A DNA stretch of 64,000 bases from Rhodococcoides fascians A44A (lineage in GTDB: Bacteria > Actinomycetota > Actinomycetes > Mycobacteriales > Mycobacteriaceae): contig NZ_JMEX01000008.1 in assembly GCF_000760735.1 (NCBI RefSeq), forward strand, positions 900,018 through 964,017, in the 5' to 3' direction. Within the stretch, counting starts at the first letter, position 1. The number at the start of each line of letters is the position of its first letter. A model generated the notes under the pieces. That model saw only the letters and a program-made list of their open reading frames with translations, had not been told where the DNA came from and searched no databases. Positions 1-9,107 of the stretch are shown here, one piece after another. Position numbers and translations under genes: made by a program.

Positions 1-2
1 CC

Positions 3-818
3 ACGGCAGAACAGATCGCCGAGACCAGAGCTCAACTCGGCCTCGACCAGAACATCGTGGTGCAGTACTTCAGCTGGGTCGGCAACCTGATGTCCGGCGA
101 CTTCGGAACGTCACTGCTGAGCAGCCACAAGAACATCGACGCGATACTCGAAGCACTGCCCGTGACGCTGTCTCTCGCGTTCGTCGCCCTGTCCTGGTCG
201 CTGGTCGTCGGTGTACTCGCGGGTGTCATGGCGGGGTTGCGCCGAGGGACGTGGATCGACCGCACACTGACCGGACTGACGACGTTGGGAATCTCCATGC
301 CGAGCTTCTGGCTCGGCCTTCTGTTCGTCACTTTCTTCTCCCTGCAGTTGCGACTCTTCCCCGCGACCGGATACGCACCGCTCAGCGAAGGTGTGGTGGC
401 ATGGTTCTCCCACCTCGCGCTGCCGGCGTTCGCCTTGGGAACCGTCACCGCCGCGGAGATCGCACGACAGGCCCGCGCCGGCGTCATCGATGTGCTCGAA
501 CGGGACTACATCCGTACCGCCACGGCCAAAGGGCTGCCCAGGTGGAAGGTCATCGTCAAGCACACGTCCAAGAACGCTGCGGTTCCTGTCGTCACCGTGT
601 TCGGGCTTCAGGCGGCTGCGCTCATCGGAGGCGCCGTCATCATCGAGCAGGTGTTCGGGATGCCCGGCCTCGGATCCGTGGCACTGAAGGCCATTCTCGA
701 GCGCGACTTCCCGGTGATCCAAGCGTTCGTCGTCGTGATCACCCTGTTCGTGCTCGTCATCAACCTCGCCGTCGACATCTCGTACGCGTACTTCAACCCG
801 AAAGCCAGGCAATCATGA
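3..818 (+). CDS. Dipeptide/oligopeptide ABC transporter permease, DppB/OppB type (5' end missing)
   Basis: This is one of two membrane-spanning subunits of a peptide-type ABC importer. The frame is already open at the first bases of the window, and residues upstream of the first GTG still read as family sequence (LGLDQNIVVQYFSWV, then SGDFGTSLLSS), so the true start lies outside. The visible part has the usual DppB order: periplasmic GD-x-G-x-S segment, several hydrophobic segments, and the EAA loop near the C-terminus (DYIRTATAKGLPRWKVIVKHTSKNA), which contacts the ATPases. The stop overlaps the next start by four bases (ATGA), so translation is probably coupled through the operon. The substrate-binding protein would be expected upstream. 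Peptides are the likely substrate, but nickel or other solutes are transported by close relatives. Confidence 0.9.
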   Translation, partial: TAEQIAETRAQLGLDQNIVVQYFSWVGNLMSGDFGTSLLSSHKNIDAILEALPVTLSLAFVALSWSLVVGVLAGVMAGLRRGTWIDRTLTGLTTLGISMPSFWLGLLFVTFFSLQLRLFPATGYAPLSEGVVAWFSHLALPAFALGTVTAAEIARQARAGVIDVLERDYIRTATAKGLPRWKVIVKHTSKNAAVPVVTVFGLQAAALIGGAVIIEQVFGMPGLGSVALKAILERDFPVIQAFVVVITLFVLVINLAVDISYAYFNPKARQS

Positions 819-1747
819 CGAGCACACCACTCTCCGCGCCCCTGAGCGGTGCACGACGGCGTCTCGGTTCGTCGGCCGGCACGAAATCGAGGCCCGCACC
901 CCCGTCGCCGGGCAGGATCTTCGTCCGTCGAATCCTGCGTTCGCGTACGAACGTCGTCTGCCTGACGTTCCTCGGCCTTCTCGGTGTGATCGCCGTGGCA
1001 GCGCCCTGGATCGCCCCGTACGACCCGGCTTATCAGAAGTTGGCTTCGGCATTCCTGCCGCTGTTCTCCGACGGTCACATTCTCGGGACGGATCAATTGG
1101 GACGCGACACCTTGAGTCGGCTCATCTACGCAACCCAGATCTCGCTGGTCGCTCCGCTCATCGCCGTCGGGTTCGCCGCCGCCACCGGCCTGCCCCTCGG
1201 GCTGCTCGCGGGCTACCTCGGCGGAAAGTTCGATTGGATCACCGGCCGCATCGCCGACGCGCTCATCGCTCTTCCCGCACTGGTCCTCGCACTGGCCATC
1301 ATTGCCATCTTCGGTCCAGGCCTGGTCAACGCGATGCTCGCGGTCGGCGCCGCATCGGCGCCCCGACTGTTCCGTGTGGTGCGTGGTTCCACCATCAACG
1401 TACGCGAGGAAACCTACATCGAGGCGAGCAAGGTCGTCGGATGCTCCACTCCTCGAACGGTTCTGATGCACGTACTGCCGAACGTCAGGAGCCCGCTGCT
1501 GGTTCAGATCACGCTGATGCTCTCGCTGGCGTTGCTCGCGGAAGCCGGCCTGAGCTTCCTCGGCCTCGGCGTTCAACCGCCGACTGCAAGTTGGGGTTCC
1601 ATGCTGCGTAGCGCATTCGACAACCGCTTTCAAAGCCCATGGATGGTTGTTCCCCCCGGTCTCGCGATCATGCTCACCATCTTGTCCCTGAACATGCTCG
1701 GCGACGGGATCCGCGATGCCGTCGGCCAGGAACGGAGGAAGTCATGA
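815..1747 (+). CDS. Dipeptide/oligopeptide ABC transporter permease, DppC/OppC type
   Basis: This is the second permease subunit, 310 residues from the ATG that overlaps the upstream stop. The N-terminal 50 residues are polar and Arg-rich, as in OppC proteins. A first membrane segment (VVCLTFLGLLGVIAVAAPWIAPYDP) is followed by the family motif HILGTDQLGRDTLSRLIYATQISL. The EAA loop is ETYIEASKVVGCSTPRTVLMHVLPNV, and the C-terminus contains GLSFLGLGVQPPTASWG, characteristic of DppC. The gene is coupled on both sides by 4-base overlaps with the other permease and with the first ATPase. A longer upstream reading frame exists but overlaps dppB out of frame and lacks family sequence. Confidence 0.92.
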   Translation: MTSTPLSAPLSGARRRLGSSAGTKSRPAPPSPGRIFVRRILRSRTNVVCLTFLGLLGVIAVAAPWIAPYDPAYQKLASAFLPLFSDGHILGTDQLGRDTLSRLIYATQISLVAPLIAVGFAAATGLPLGLLAGYLGGKFDWITGRIADALIALPALVLALAIIAIFGPGLVNAMLAVGAASAPRLFRVVRGSTINVREETYIEASKVVGCSTPRTVLMHVLPNVRSPLLVQITLMLSLALLAEAGLSFLGLGVQPPTASWGSMLRSAFDNRFQSPWMVVPPGLAIMLTILSLNMLGDGIRDAVGQERRKS

Positions 1748-2844
1748 CCTCTTCCCACACGCTACGAAAGCCCGAACGGACCGGCCACGGGTTGCTCAGC
1801 ATCCGAGACCTCCAGGTGGAGTTCAGAACGGACTCCGGGTGGACGCCCGTCGTCACCGGAGCTCAGCTCGATCTGGAGCCGGGCGGTACGCGGGCGCTCG
1901 TCGGCGAATCAGGCTCCGGCAAGACGGTCACCGCGTTGTCGGTGCTCGGACTGCTCCCCAAGCACAACAGCCGGATCACCGGCGGAACAATCGAATTCGA
2001 CGGTACCGACCTGCTGGGCAAGACCGAATCTCAGATGCGCCGCATCAGGGGCCGCGAGATCGCGATGATCTTCCAGGAGCCGATGACGAGCCTCAACCCC
2101 GTCTTCACCGTCGGCGAACAGATCGCCGAGACAGTGCGCGCGCACATGGGCAGATCACGCAAACAGGCATGGGCACGAGCAGTCGAGGTTCTGGACCTCG
2201 TCGGCATCCCCGCTGCCGCACGCCGTGCGAAGGACTATCCGCACAGCTTCAGCGGCGGCATGCGTCAACGGGCCATGATAGCGATGTCCATCGCCTGCGA
2301 TCCCAAACTCCTGATCGCCGACGAGCCGACGACTGCGCTGGACGTCACGGTCCAGGCCGGCGTACTCCAGCTTCTCCGACGGCTGCAGGCCGACCTCGGT
2401 ACAGCGGTGCTGTTGGTCACGCACGACCTCGGCGTGGTGGCGGACTTCTGCGACGAGGTGACCGTGATGTACGCGGGTGAACCCGTGGAAACCGGTCACG
2501 CGGACGAGGTGTTCGACGAACCACTGCATCCCTACACCGCGGGACTGTTGGCGTCTCTGCCGCAGCGAATCAAACCCGGCGACGACCTCGTTGCCATTCC
2601 CGGCATGGTGCCGCGCCCGGAGAACATGCCCGTCGGATGCCGCTTCGCTCCTCGCTGCAGCCATTCTCGGGCAGGAACATGCGACAGCAAGCATCCGGAG
2701 TCGATCGAGATCCGCGACGGAAGAAGCACACGGTGCGTGCGGGTCGTCGACGGCGAGATCGGAGACCTCCTGCCTGCACTTCCTATCGAAGCCGTCCCGG
2801 CGGCCACCGCCATCGACCCCGGCGATCTGGAGGAGATCCGATGA
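1744..2844 (+). CDS. Peptide ABC transporter ATP-binding protein, DppD/OppD type
   Basis: A cytoplasmic ATPase of 366 residues that powers the importer together with the next gene. Walker A is GESGSGKT, the Q-loop lies in [12 protein letters not shown], the signature is FSGGMRQR, Walker B is [14 protein letters not shown] and the H-loop is LVTHDLGVV. The C-terminal oligopeptide-transporter extension carries cysteines in [16 protein letters not shown], a pattern that in some DppD/DppF proteins binds an iron-sulfur cluster. The ATG at 1744 overlaps the dppC stop and is preceded by GGAGG in the end of dppC, so the start is well supported. The gene ends in a 4-base overlap with the next ATPase. 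Confidence 0.93.
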   Translation: MTSSHTLRKPERTGHGLLSIRDLQVEFRTDSGWTPVVTGAQLDLEPGGTRALVGESGSGKTVTALSVLGLLPKHNSRITGGTIEFDGTDLLGKTESQMRRIRGREIAMIFQEPMTSLNPVFTVGEQIAETVRAHMGRSRKQAWARAVEVLDLVGIPAAARRAKDYPHSFSGGMRQRAMIAMSIACDPKLLIADEPTTALDVTVQAGVLQLLRRLQADLGTAVLLVTHDLGVVADFCDEVTVMYAGEPVETGHADEVFDEPLHPYTAGLLASLPQRIKPGDDLVAIPGMVPRPENMPVGCRFAPRCSHSRAGTCDSKHPESIEIRDGRSTRCVRVVDGEIGDLLPALPIEAVPAATAIDPGDLEEIR

Positions 2845-3866
2845 CCGCACCCGAGAAGCAGGTCCTCCTGGACGTGCGAAACCTGTCCAAGTCGTTCGTT
2901 CGTTCGCGGGACGTCTTCGGCCGGCCACGCGAGACGGTCCAGGCCGTGCGCAACATCAGCGTCAGCGTTCGGACCGGTGAGACACTCGGCATCGTCGGCG
3001 AATCGGGATCCGGCAAATCCACACTCGGTAGGTCGATCCTGCGCTTGGAAGAACCCGAACAGGGCGAAGTGCTCTACCAGGGTGAGAACCTTCTCGACCT
3101 CCGACGCGGAGCACTACGTCGCAAGCGTCGAGAACTGCAGATGATCTTCCAGGACCCGTATGCGTCGCTGGACCCGACCAAGACCGTCGGCAATGCGATC
3201 GCGGAGCCCATGCGCATCTTCGATCGGCGCAGCCGGTCCGACTACGAGGACCGAGTCGCGTCGTTGCTGACCAAGGTCGGCCTCCGAACCGAGTTCGCCG
3301 CTCGCTATCCGGGCGAGATGTCCGGCGGCCAGAGGCAACGCGTCGCGATCGCCCGCGCGCTCGCGCTCGACCCCAAGATCATCGTCGCGGACGAGGCAGT
3401 GTCGGCGCTGGACGTGTCCACGCAGTCCGAGGTGATCAACCTGCTCGTGCACCTCACCAAGGAATTCGAACTGACCTGCCTGTTCATCTCGCACAACCTC
3501 GGCGTGGTCCGCCACATCAGCGACCGAATCGCCGTGATGTATCTGGGCCGAATCGTCGAGATCGGTACCGCCGCACAGGTGTACGAGTCACCACGACATC
3601 CGTACACCTACGCGTTGCTCTCGGCGATTCCCGTACCCGATCCCGCGATCCAACGTGCCCGCCCGAAAACGGTCCTCGACGGTGACGCACCCGATCCCGC
3701 ACACCCGCCCGCGGGGTGCGCGTTCGCATCGCGATGCCCGCACGCACGAAAGATCTGCACGACAGACGAACCGGCACTCGAGACCCGTGACAACGGATCC
3801 CGATCCGCCTGCCATTTCGCCGATGAAGTGCGCTCCAGCCTGGCGGCACCGTCGCTCACCGGCTGA
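2841..3866 (+). CDS. Peptide ABC transporter ATP-binding protein, DppF/OppF type
   Basis: This is the second ATPase subunit, 341 residues, and last gene of the operon. Walker A is GESGSGKST, the signature MSGGQRQRVAIARALALDP, and the Walker B region reads IIVADEAVSALDVS, with Ala where many homologues have Pro. The H-loop is FISHNLGVV. The C-terminal extension again contains spaced cysteines (GCAFASRCPHARKIC). The start ATG overlaps the upstream stop and follows GGAGGAG, a strong ribosome binding site. The gene is followed directly by a strong hairpin terminator, so the operon ends here. Confidence 0.93.
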   Translation: MTAPEKQVLLDVRNLSKSFVRSRDVFGRPRETVQAVRNISVSVRTGETLGIVGESGSGKSTLGRSILRLEEPEQGEVLYQGENLLDLRRGALRRKRRELQMIFQDPYASLDPTKTVGNAIAEPMRIFDRRSRSDYEDRVASLLTKVGLRTEFAARYPGEMSGGQRQRVAIARALALDPKIIVADEAVSALDVSTQSEVINLLVHLTKEFELTCLFISHNLGVVRHISDRIAVMYLGRIVEIGTAAQVYESPRHPYTYALLSAIPVPDPAIQRARPKTVLDGDAPDPAHPPAGCAFASRCPHARKICTTDEPALETRDNGSRSACHFADEVRSSLAAPSLTG

Positions 3867-3881
3867 CCCGGCATCTGTTAC

Positions 3882-3934
3882 CCACGAGGGCCCCTGTTCC
3901 GCCGTTCGGGCGGAGCAGGGGCTCTCGTGGTTTC
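3882..3934 (+). terminator. Rho-independent-type terminator of the peptide transporter operon
   Basis: Fifteen bases after the dppF stop, an imperfect but long hairpin forms between CCACGAGGGCCCCTG and its counterpart ending in CTCTCGTGG, with a GTTC loop, followed by TTT. This closes the dpp operon. The T tract is short, as is usual in actinobacteria. Confidence 0.8.
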
Positions 3935-4085
3935 CCACCGCCCCCGGCTCCGATGACTCCATCTGTACCTGCCGATGCAGGTGAGCTGGAGCGGAACGGG
4001 ACCAATTCACCCGCTGAGGATGATGATCTTGTTCGGTGCTGCCTGAGACCATTCGGGGACCTTCTGCCGAATGGAGCACCGAATC

Positions 4086-4463
4086 GTGGATTCCTTCTGG
4101 GATTTTCTGTGGTTGATCGTCGTCAGCTTTGCCTTCGTCGCCTACCTGATGGTGCTGTTCTCGATCATCGGCGACCTGTTCCGCGACCACAAGAGCTCCG
4201 GATGGGCCAAGGCTGTGTGGGTGCTGTTCCTCATCATCGCGCCGTTCCTGACCGCTCTCGTCTACATCATCGTCAAGGGCGGCGACATGACCAAGCGTCA
4301 GGTGCGGGCCCTCCAGCACGCCAAGGACGAGCAGGAGCAGTACATCAAGCAGGTCGCGGGGCGCACCTCTGCCGAGGAAATCGCGCACGCGAAGGAACTC
4401 CTGGATGCCGGCACTATCACCGAGGAGGAATTCGCGCAGCTCAAAGCCAAAGCCCTCACGTGA
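4086..4463 (+). CDS. Small membrane protein with PLDc_N-like segment and SHOCT domain
   Basis: A protein of about 125 residues with two hydrophobic segments (residues roughly 5-28 and 41-64), arranged like the phospholipase-D-nuclease N-terminal module found alone in many actinobacterial membrane proteins. A charged linker follows. The C-terminal SHOCT motif ends in ELLDAGTITEEEFAQLKAKAL, a short oligomerization module. I prefer the GTG at 4086 because GGAG lies nine bases upstream; an in-frame ATG at 4071 would add five residues (MEHRI) but has no clear ribosome site. No biochemical role is known for this class and none can be inferred from the neighbours. It stands alone between the dpp terminator and a convergent LysR gene. 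Confidence 0.75.
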   Translation: MDSFWDFLWLIVVSFAFVAYLMVLFSIIGDLFRDHKSSGWAKAVWVLFLIIAPFLTALVYIIVKGGDMTKRQVRALQHAKDEQEQYIKQVAGRTSAEEIAHAKELLDAGTITEEEFAQLKAKALT

Positions 4464-4505
4464 GCGTTCGCCTGCTTTCGGGTCGCTCCGCTCCTGCCGC
4501 CCCTG

Positions 4506-5405
4506 CTATACGTTTCTACTCACAGCGGCGGCTTCCTTCTCGAATGCATCCACTGTCGCGGCGATGGCCGGCAGCGTCGTCGCATTCGGCCTCGTCGCGA
4601 GTTCGTAGATCCTGCCCGCACGCACACCTGCCAGCGGTCGGGTGATCACACCCGGGTGCCCGACGGCGTAGCGCGGCATCAGTGCGACTCCGTGGCCTCG
4701 GGCAACGAGTTCCTCGGTGACCCGGAAGTCGTTGATGCGCTGAATCACTCGTGGCCGAACGCCCGTGGCAGCGGCGACCGACAGCAACACGTCGTCCACC
4801 GGGAACCCGTCGCGGACGCTGATCCACTCCTCGTCCACGAGCCGGCGCACGTCGACGGACTCCTCGGAGGCCAATCGATGTGTCAGGGGTAGAAGTAGAT
4901 CGATGGGCTCTCGCATCAGCGTTCGCACTTCGAGGCGGGGCGCGGCCGTGGCGGGTGCACTGTCGTCGCGATGGGTCAGTACGACGTCGTAGTCGGCCAG
5001 CAGCGCAGGCACCGACGATGCAGGAACGTCCTCGTCGCGTGCATCGACCTGTGTTCCGCTGTCGTGCAACCGATTCAGCACACCCGGCAGCAGCAGCCCA
5101 GCACCCGAGGGAAACAACGCCACGCGCACGCGTCCCCGCGGCGATGCACCGTACGACGCCATCTCCGCGCTCGCCCGGTCCAGTGCGCCGAGCACCTCGT
5201 CGGCCCGCAGAACCAGTGCGGCACCCGCATCCGTGAGTCGGAGGCGTCGACCGTCGGGCTCGAGGAGCGGCACACCGGCCTCGCGAGCAAGGATCTTCAG
5301 TTGCTGCGACACCGCGGACGGGGTCATCGACAGGGCGTCGGCCACTGCCCCGGCCGTCCCTCGATCGGCGAACTCCCGGAGTATCCGCAACCGCTCCACG
5401 TTCAT
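4506..5405 (-). CDS. LysR-family transcriptional regulator
   Basis: A 299-residue LysR regulator. The N-terminal winged helix-turn-helix reads from MNVERLRILREFADRGTAGAVADALSMTPSAVSQQLKIL, and the rest is the two-lobed effector-binding domain. The ATG at 5405 places the helix-turn-helix at the normal distance from the start, although the frame stays open far upstream. It is divergent from an EamA-type exporter, with 72 bases between the starts. That arrangement usually means that the LysR protein controls the exporter and itself. The ligand cannot be read from the sequence. Confidence 0.88.
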   Translation of the reverse strand: MNVERLRILREFADRGTAGAVADALSMTPSAVSQQLKILAREAGVPLLEPDGRRLRLTDAGAALVLRADEVLGALDRASAEMASYGASPRGRVRVALFPSGAGLLLPGVLNRLHDSGTQVDARDEDVPASSVPALLADYDVVLTHRDDSAPATAAPRLEVRTLMREPIDLLLPLTHRLASEESVDVRRLVDEEWISVRDGFPVDDVLLSVAAATGVRPRVIQRINDFRVTEELVARGHGVALMPRYAVGHPGVITRPLAGVRAGRIYELATRPNATTLPAIAATVDAFEKEAAAVSRNV

Positions 5406-5477
5406 GTAGGGAATCTTAACTGTCAGTGCTGAATAATTCGATTGTGCTGATGCATTGAACTCCGCCACCATGGACCC
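5406..5477. promoter_or_regulatory. Shared promoter region of the LysR/EamA pair with direct repeats
   Basis: This AT-richer gap between divergent starts contains two copies of GTGCTGA at 5426-5432 and 5444-5450, spaced 18 bases apart, about two helical turns. Such spacing fits a LysR tetramer site. The assignment is inferred from position only. Confidence 0.35.
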
Positions 5478-6386
5478 GTGCCCACTCGTGACCGCCTCCT
5501 CGGAGTGACCGTGGCCGTGCTCTGGGGCTTGAACTTTCTCGCCATCCGCATCGGCCTCGACCATTTCCCACCGTTCTTCTTCGCTGCACTCCGGTTCCTG
5601 GTCATCGCCGTACCGGTGATCCTGTTCGTCCGCCGCCCGGACGTCCCCGTGAAGTGGCTCCTGCTCTACGGATTCGGGTTCGGCTTCCTTCAGTTCGCGT
5701 TCCTGTTCGCCGCGATGAACGCCGGAATGCCGACAGGCCTTGCCTCCCTGGTGCTGCAGTCCTCCGCACCGTTCACGATCATCCTCGGTGCTCTGCTGTT
5801 GCGCGAGAAGGTCAGCAGGCGTCAGATTCTGGGCATCACCGTCGCCGTCGCCGGAATGTGCCTCATCGGGTACGACCGCGCCCAAGCCGCGTCCCTGATA
5901 CCCGTCGTACTCACTCTTCTCGCCGGGCTCGGATGGGCGTTCGGCAACCTCGGCAACCGCCTCGCCCGCGGGGAAGAACCGATGCGCTCGATGCTGTGGA
6001 TGTGCGTCGTTCCACCGATCCCGATGCTCGCCCTCTCCACTGTGGTCGAAGGTCCGACCACCGGATGGCACGCTCTCGCCACCGCGTTCAGCTGGGACGG
6101 TTGGCCTGCGCTCGCCGGACTCGCCTACATCGTGCTGCTGGGGACGATCGCCGGATCCGGATTGTGGACGGTCCTGATCAGCCGCCACCCTGCAGGCGTC
6201 GTCGCACCGTTCTCACTGATGGTCCCCGTCGTCGGCATCGCGGGCGCCTGGATCTTCCTCGACGAGACCCCCAGCGTCCTGTCGATGGTGGGAGCAGCCG
6301 TCGTCATCGCCGGGTGCCTCGGCGGAATGTCGACCAGGCGAAGGACACGGACCGCCGCGACCACCGTGGAACCCTTACGCGTGTGA
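5478..6386 (+). CDS. EamA/DMT-superfamily membrane transporter (RhaT/YdcZ-like exporter)
   Basis: A 302-residue integral membrane protein made of two repeated halves of about five hydrophobic segments each, the standard architecture of EamA drug/metabolite exporters. Typical family sequence is visible at the start (LLGVTVAVLWGLNFLAIRIG) and at the half-repeat junction (LLLREKVSRRQILGITVAVAGM). The start is a GTG; an ATG eight bases upstream is in another frame. It is divergent from a LysR gene that probably regulates it. Amino acids or metabolites are exported by many relatives, but the substrate here is unknown. Confidence 0.88.
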   Translation: MPTRDRLLGVTVAVLWGLNFLAIRIGLDHFPPFFFAALRFLVIAVPVILFVRRPDVPVKWLLLYGFGFGFLQFAFLFAAMNAGMPTGLASLVLQSSAPFTIILGALLLREKVSRRQILGITVAVAGMCLIGYDRAQAASLIPVVLTLLAGLGWAFGNLGNRLARGEEPMRSMLWMCVVPPIPMLALSTVVEGPTTGWHALATAFSWDGWPALAGLAYIVLLGTIAGSGLWTVLISRHPAGVVAPFSLMVPVVGIAGAWIFLDETPSVLSMVGAAVVIAGCLGGMSTRRRTRTAATTVEPLRV

Positions 6387-6477
6387 GACGTGGTGGGCCT
6401 CACAACCGCGCCGAGGGGGCCGCGCCACCGTCGACGCCGACGAGAATCCACCGGCAGGTTTGTGCCAGACTCGGCGC

Positions 6478-7743
6478 ATGGTTCGAGCAGACGAGCGCAG
6501 AGCGGCTATCGGAGCGCGCGGCCGGCTGGCACTCCGGGCAGCCGAGGCTGCAACGTGGGCGTCACGCAAGGCAGGACGCGGCAAAGGGTCGATGATCGGC
6601 GGGCTCGTCGCCCTCAAGATCGACCCGGACATTCTGACCGGACTCGGGTCCGGGCGTCGCACCGTCGTCGTCACGGGAACGAACGGAAAATCGACGACGA
6701 CGCGGATGACCGCCGCCGCGCTGGGGACGCTCGGCGACGTGGCGACTCAAGCCGACGGCGCCAACATGGACGCAGGAATCGTCGCTGCACTGCACGCACA
6801 TTTCGATGCCCCGCTCGCAGCCCTCGAGGTGGACGAACTGCACGTCCCGCACGTCTGCGACGCCGTATCTCCCGCCGCGGTGGTACTTCTCAATCTCAGC
6901 CGCGACCAACTCGATCGCGTCGGCGAGATCAACATGATCGAACGCAAACTGCGTGCGGGTCTCGCACGACACCCGGAAACCGTCGTGATCGCCAACTGCG
7001 ACGACGTGTTGGTCACTTCGGCTGCGTTCGACGCCCCGAACGTCGTGTGGGTCGCCGCCGGAGGCGGCTGGGCGGGCGACTCGGTGTCGTGGCCCCGCAC
7101 CGGAGAACCGATCATCCGAGACGGCGAACACTGGTACTCGACCGGAAGCGACTTCGCCCGACCCACACCGGATTGGTGGCTCGACGAGAACAACCTGTAC
7201 GGCCCCGACGGCCTCGTCGTACCGATGTCGTTGTCCCTTCCCGGAAAAGCCAACCGAGGCAACGCAGCTCAGGCCGTCGCTGCAGCAGTGACGCTGGGCG
7301 CGGATCCCCAGGACGCAGTGGCCGCCGCGTCGGGAGTCGACGAAGTGGCCGGTCGCTACTCCACGGTCCAGTACGGATCTCATTCCGTCCGAATGCTTCT
7401 CGCGAAGAACCCAGCAGGCTGGCAGGAGGCACTGTCGATGATCGACCCGACCGTCGACGGACTCGTCATCGCCGTCAACGGGCAGGTTCCGGACGGCGAG
7501 GACCTGTCCTGGCTGTGGGACGTGCGGTTCGAACACTTCGAGAACGTTGCCGTCGTCGCATCGGGGGAGCGCGCAACCGATCTCGGCGTGCGCCTGCTGT
7601 ACGCGGGGTCGAAGCACACCACCGTCGCAGATCCGCTGAAGGCCATCGCATCCTGCCCACCAGGGCGAGTCGAGGTGCTGGCCAACTACACCGCGTTCCG
7701 CGACCTCGGGCGCGCACTCGCACGGGAGCACGGCAATGTCTGA
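6478..7743 (+). CDS. murT: Lipid II isoglutaminyl synthase, Mur-ligase-like subunit MurT
   Basis: MurT activates the alpha-carboxylate of D-Glu in lipid II so that GatD can amidate it, a cell-wall modification that is essential in several Gram-positives. The 421-residue protein has a Mur-ligase P-loop GTNGKST (residues 67-73), the AALEVDE segment, and the C-terminal DUF1727 domain. The start is taken at the ATG of MVRADERRA; a TTG 18 bases upstream is possible. The stop codon lies inside gatD, so the two subunits are coupled. In S. aureus MurT a four-cysteine zinc ribbon lies in the middle domain. Here the corresponding stretch (residues about 204-224, WPRTG and YSTGS) has Thr and Ser where Cys would be expected. 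The order murT-gatD-recR-ybaB matches M. tuberculosis Rv3712-Rv3716c. Confidence 0.9.
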   Translation: MVRADERRAAIGARGRLALRAAEAATWASRKAGRGKGSMIGGLVALKIDPDILTGLGSGRRTVVVTGTNGKSTTTRMTAAALGTLGDVATQADGANMDAGIVAALHAHFDAPLAALEVDELHVPHVCDAVSPAAVVLLNLSRDQLDRVGEINMIERKLRAGLARHPETVVIANCDDVLVTSAAFDAPNVVWVAAGGGWAGDSVSWPRTGEPIIRDGEHWYSTGSDFARPTPDWWLDENNLYGPDGLVVPMSLSLPGKANRGNAAQAVAAAVTLGADPQDAVAAASGVDEVAGRYSTVQYGSHSVRMLLAKNPAGWQEALSMIDPTVDGLVIAVNGQVPDGEDLSWLWDVRFEHFENVAVVASGERATDLGVRLLYAGSKHTTVADPLKAIASCPPGRVEVLANYTAFRDLGRALAREHGNV

Positions 7744-8446
7744 ATCCACCGTCCGCATAGGCCTGGTACTCCCCGATGTCATGGGGACGTACGGCGACAA
7801 CGGAAACGCTTTGATCCTGCGGCAACGGCTCAGGATGCGGGACATCGACGCCGAGATCGTCCAGGTCACCCTGGGCGATCCCGTTCCCGAGTCGCTGGAC
7901 GTCTACACCCTGGGCGGCGCCGAGGATTCCGCTCAGCGCCTCGCGACGCGGCATTTGACGCAGTACCCCGGCCTGCAGAACGCCGCGGCGCGCGGGGTCC
8001 CGGTGCTCGCGATCTGCGCCGCCATCCAGGTACTCGGTCACTGGTACGAGACCTCGTCCGGCGAAAAGGTCGACGGCATATCCCTGTTCGACGTCACGAC
8101 GGCACCCCAGGAAACACGATCCATCGGTGAAGTCATCACCGAACCCGTCGTCACCGGTCTCACCGAGAAGCTCTCCGGATTCGAAAACCACCGTGGTGGA
8201 ACAACTCTGGGACCCGATGCAAGTCCACTGGCGACGGTCACCCACGGCGTCGGCAACGGCGTCGGCGACGGCCGCGAAGGCGTCGTACAGGGGTCCGTGA
8301 TCGGGACCTACATGCACGGTCCGGTCCTCGCCCGAAACCCCCAACTGGCCGATTACCTGCTCGAGCGGGCGACCGGGACCATCCTGGCCCCCCTCGATCT
8401 GGCGGAGGTCACACAGTTGCGTCGGGAGCGGCTCCGCCGCACGTGA
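7736..8446 (+). CDS. gatD: Lipid II isoglutaminyl synthase, glutamine amidotransferase subunit GatD
   Basis: GatD is the class I (CobB/CobQ-like) glutaminase that supplies ammonia to MurT. It has 236 residues. The nucleophile is Cys94 in LAICAAIQVLG and the catalytic His is His194 in GTYMHGPVLARNP, both at the family positions. The usual GG after the catalytic Cys is AA here. The gene begins eight bases before the murT stop. The stop codon falls within the outer arm of a palindrome shared with the convergent recR gene. Older annotations call this family cobyric acid synthase-like; the MurT neighbour makes GatD the better name. Confidence 0.92.
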   Translation: MSESTVRIGLVLPDVMGTYGDNGNALILRQRLRMRDIDAEIVQVTLGDPVPESLDVYTLGGAEDSAQRLATRHLTQYPGLQNAAARGVPVLAICAAIQVLGHWYETSSGEKVDGISLFDVTTAPQETRSIGEVITEPVVTGLTEKLSGFENHRGGTTLGPDASPLATVTHGVGNGVGDGREGVVQGSVIGTYMHGPVLARNPQLADYLLERATGTILAPLDLAEVTQLRRERLRRT

Positions 8447-8494
8447 GCAGAACGGAGCCTGCGGAGTGACGCGCAGGCTCCGCTCCACTCACGT
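8441..8494. terminator. Bidirectional palindrome between gatD and recR
   Basis: Outer arms ACGTGAG and CTCACGT (8441-8447, 8488-8494) enclose an inner perfect 11-base stem CGGAGCCTGCG/CGCAGGCTCCG (8453-8463, 8472-8482). The stop codons of both convergent genes lie in the outer arms. The inner arms belong to the dispersed GCAGGCTCC repeat family seen elsewhere in the window. It probably terminates transcription from both sides. Confidence 0.7.
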
Positions 8495-9106
8495 GTCGCG
8501 GAGCGACCTCCTACCGGTCAGCGCCCTGCCCAGAGTCAATTCGTCGGCGAATTCCAGGTCCCCACCCATGGGGAGACCCGAGGCCAGCCGGCTGATGGCC
8601 AGACCGGGGAAATCGCGCATCATGCGCGCCAGGTAGGTCGCCGTCGCCTCTCCTTCGGTGTTGGGGTCGGTGGCGATGATCACCTCGGAGACGTCCACGC
8701 CGTCGTCCTGATTTCCGATGCGCACCAGAAGTTCTCGGATCCTGAGCTGGTCCGGACCGATGCCGTTGAGTGGATCGAGCGCACCGCCGAGGACATGGTA
8801 TCGGCCCTTGAATTCGCGCGTACGCTCCACGGCCTGAACGTCTTTCGGCTCTTCGACGACGCAGATAATCGACCGATCCCGCCGCGGGTCGGCACAGATA
8901 CGACACAGTTCCTTGTCCGAGACGGTGCCGCACACGGTGCAGAACTGAACTCCGTCACGTACACGCGCCAACGCTTTGATCAGCCGGTCCACCTCGGGCG
9001 GTTCGACGCCGAGGAGGTGAAAAGCTATCCGCTGAGCGCTCTTCGGCCCGACGCCGGGCATTTTGCCGAGCTCGTCGATCAGATCCTGTACAGGACCTTC
9101 GTACAC
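8489..9106 (-). CDS. recR: Recombination mediator protein RecR
   Basis: RecR acts with RecO (and RecF) to load RecA at gaps in DNA. The 205-residue product starts at a GTG ([13 protein letters not shown]), one base after the ybaB stop, which matches the N-terminus of RecR proteins; the longer open frame runs through ybaB and is not needed. It contains the helix-hairpin-helix ([20 protein letters not shown]), the four-cysteine zinc finger ([22 protein letters not shown]), and the Toprim domain with [16 protein letters not shown]. It is co-oriented with ybaB, a nearly universal pairing. The third usual partner, dnaX, is 37 kb away in this genome. Confidence 0.95.
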   Translation of the reverse strand: MYEGPVQDLIDELGKMPGVGPKSAQRIAFHLLGVEPPEVDRLIKALARVRDGVQFCTVCGTVSDKELCRICADPRRDRSIICVVEEPKDVQAVERTREFKGRYHVLGGALDPLNGIGPDQLRIRELLVRIGNQDDGVDVSEVIIATDPNTEGEATATYLARMMRDFPGLAISRLASGLPMGGDLEFADELTLGRALTGRRSLRDT

Positions 9107-9107
9107 C

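Noticed and set aside
4506-6188. A 560-residue LysR protein starting inside the EamA gene
   Set aside because: The upstream part is antisense to the exporter and lacks domain sequence; the LysR fold begins at the ATG at 5405.
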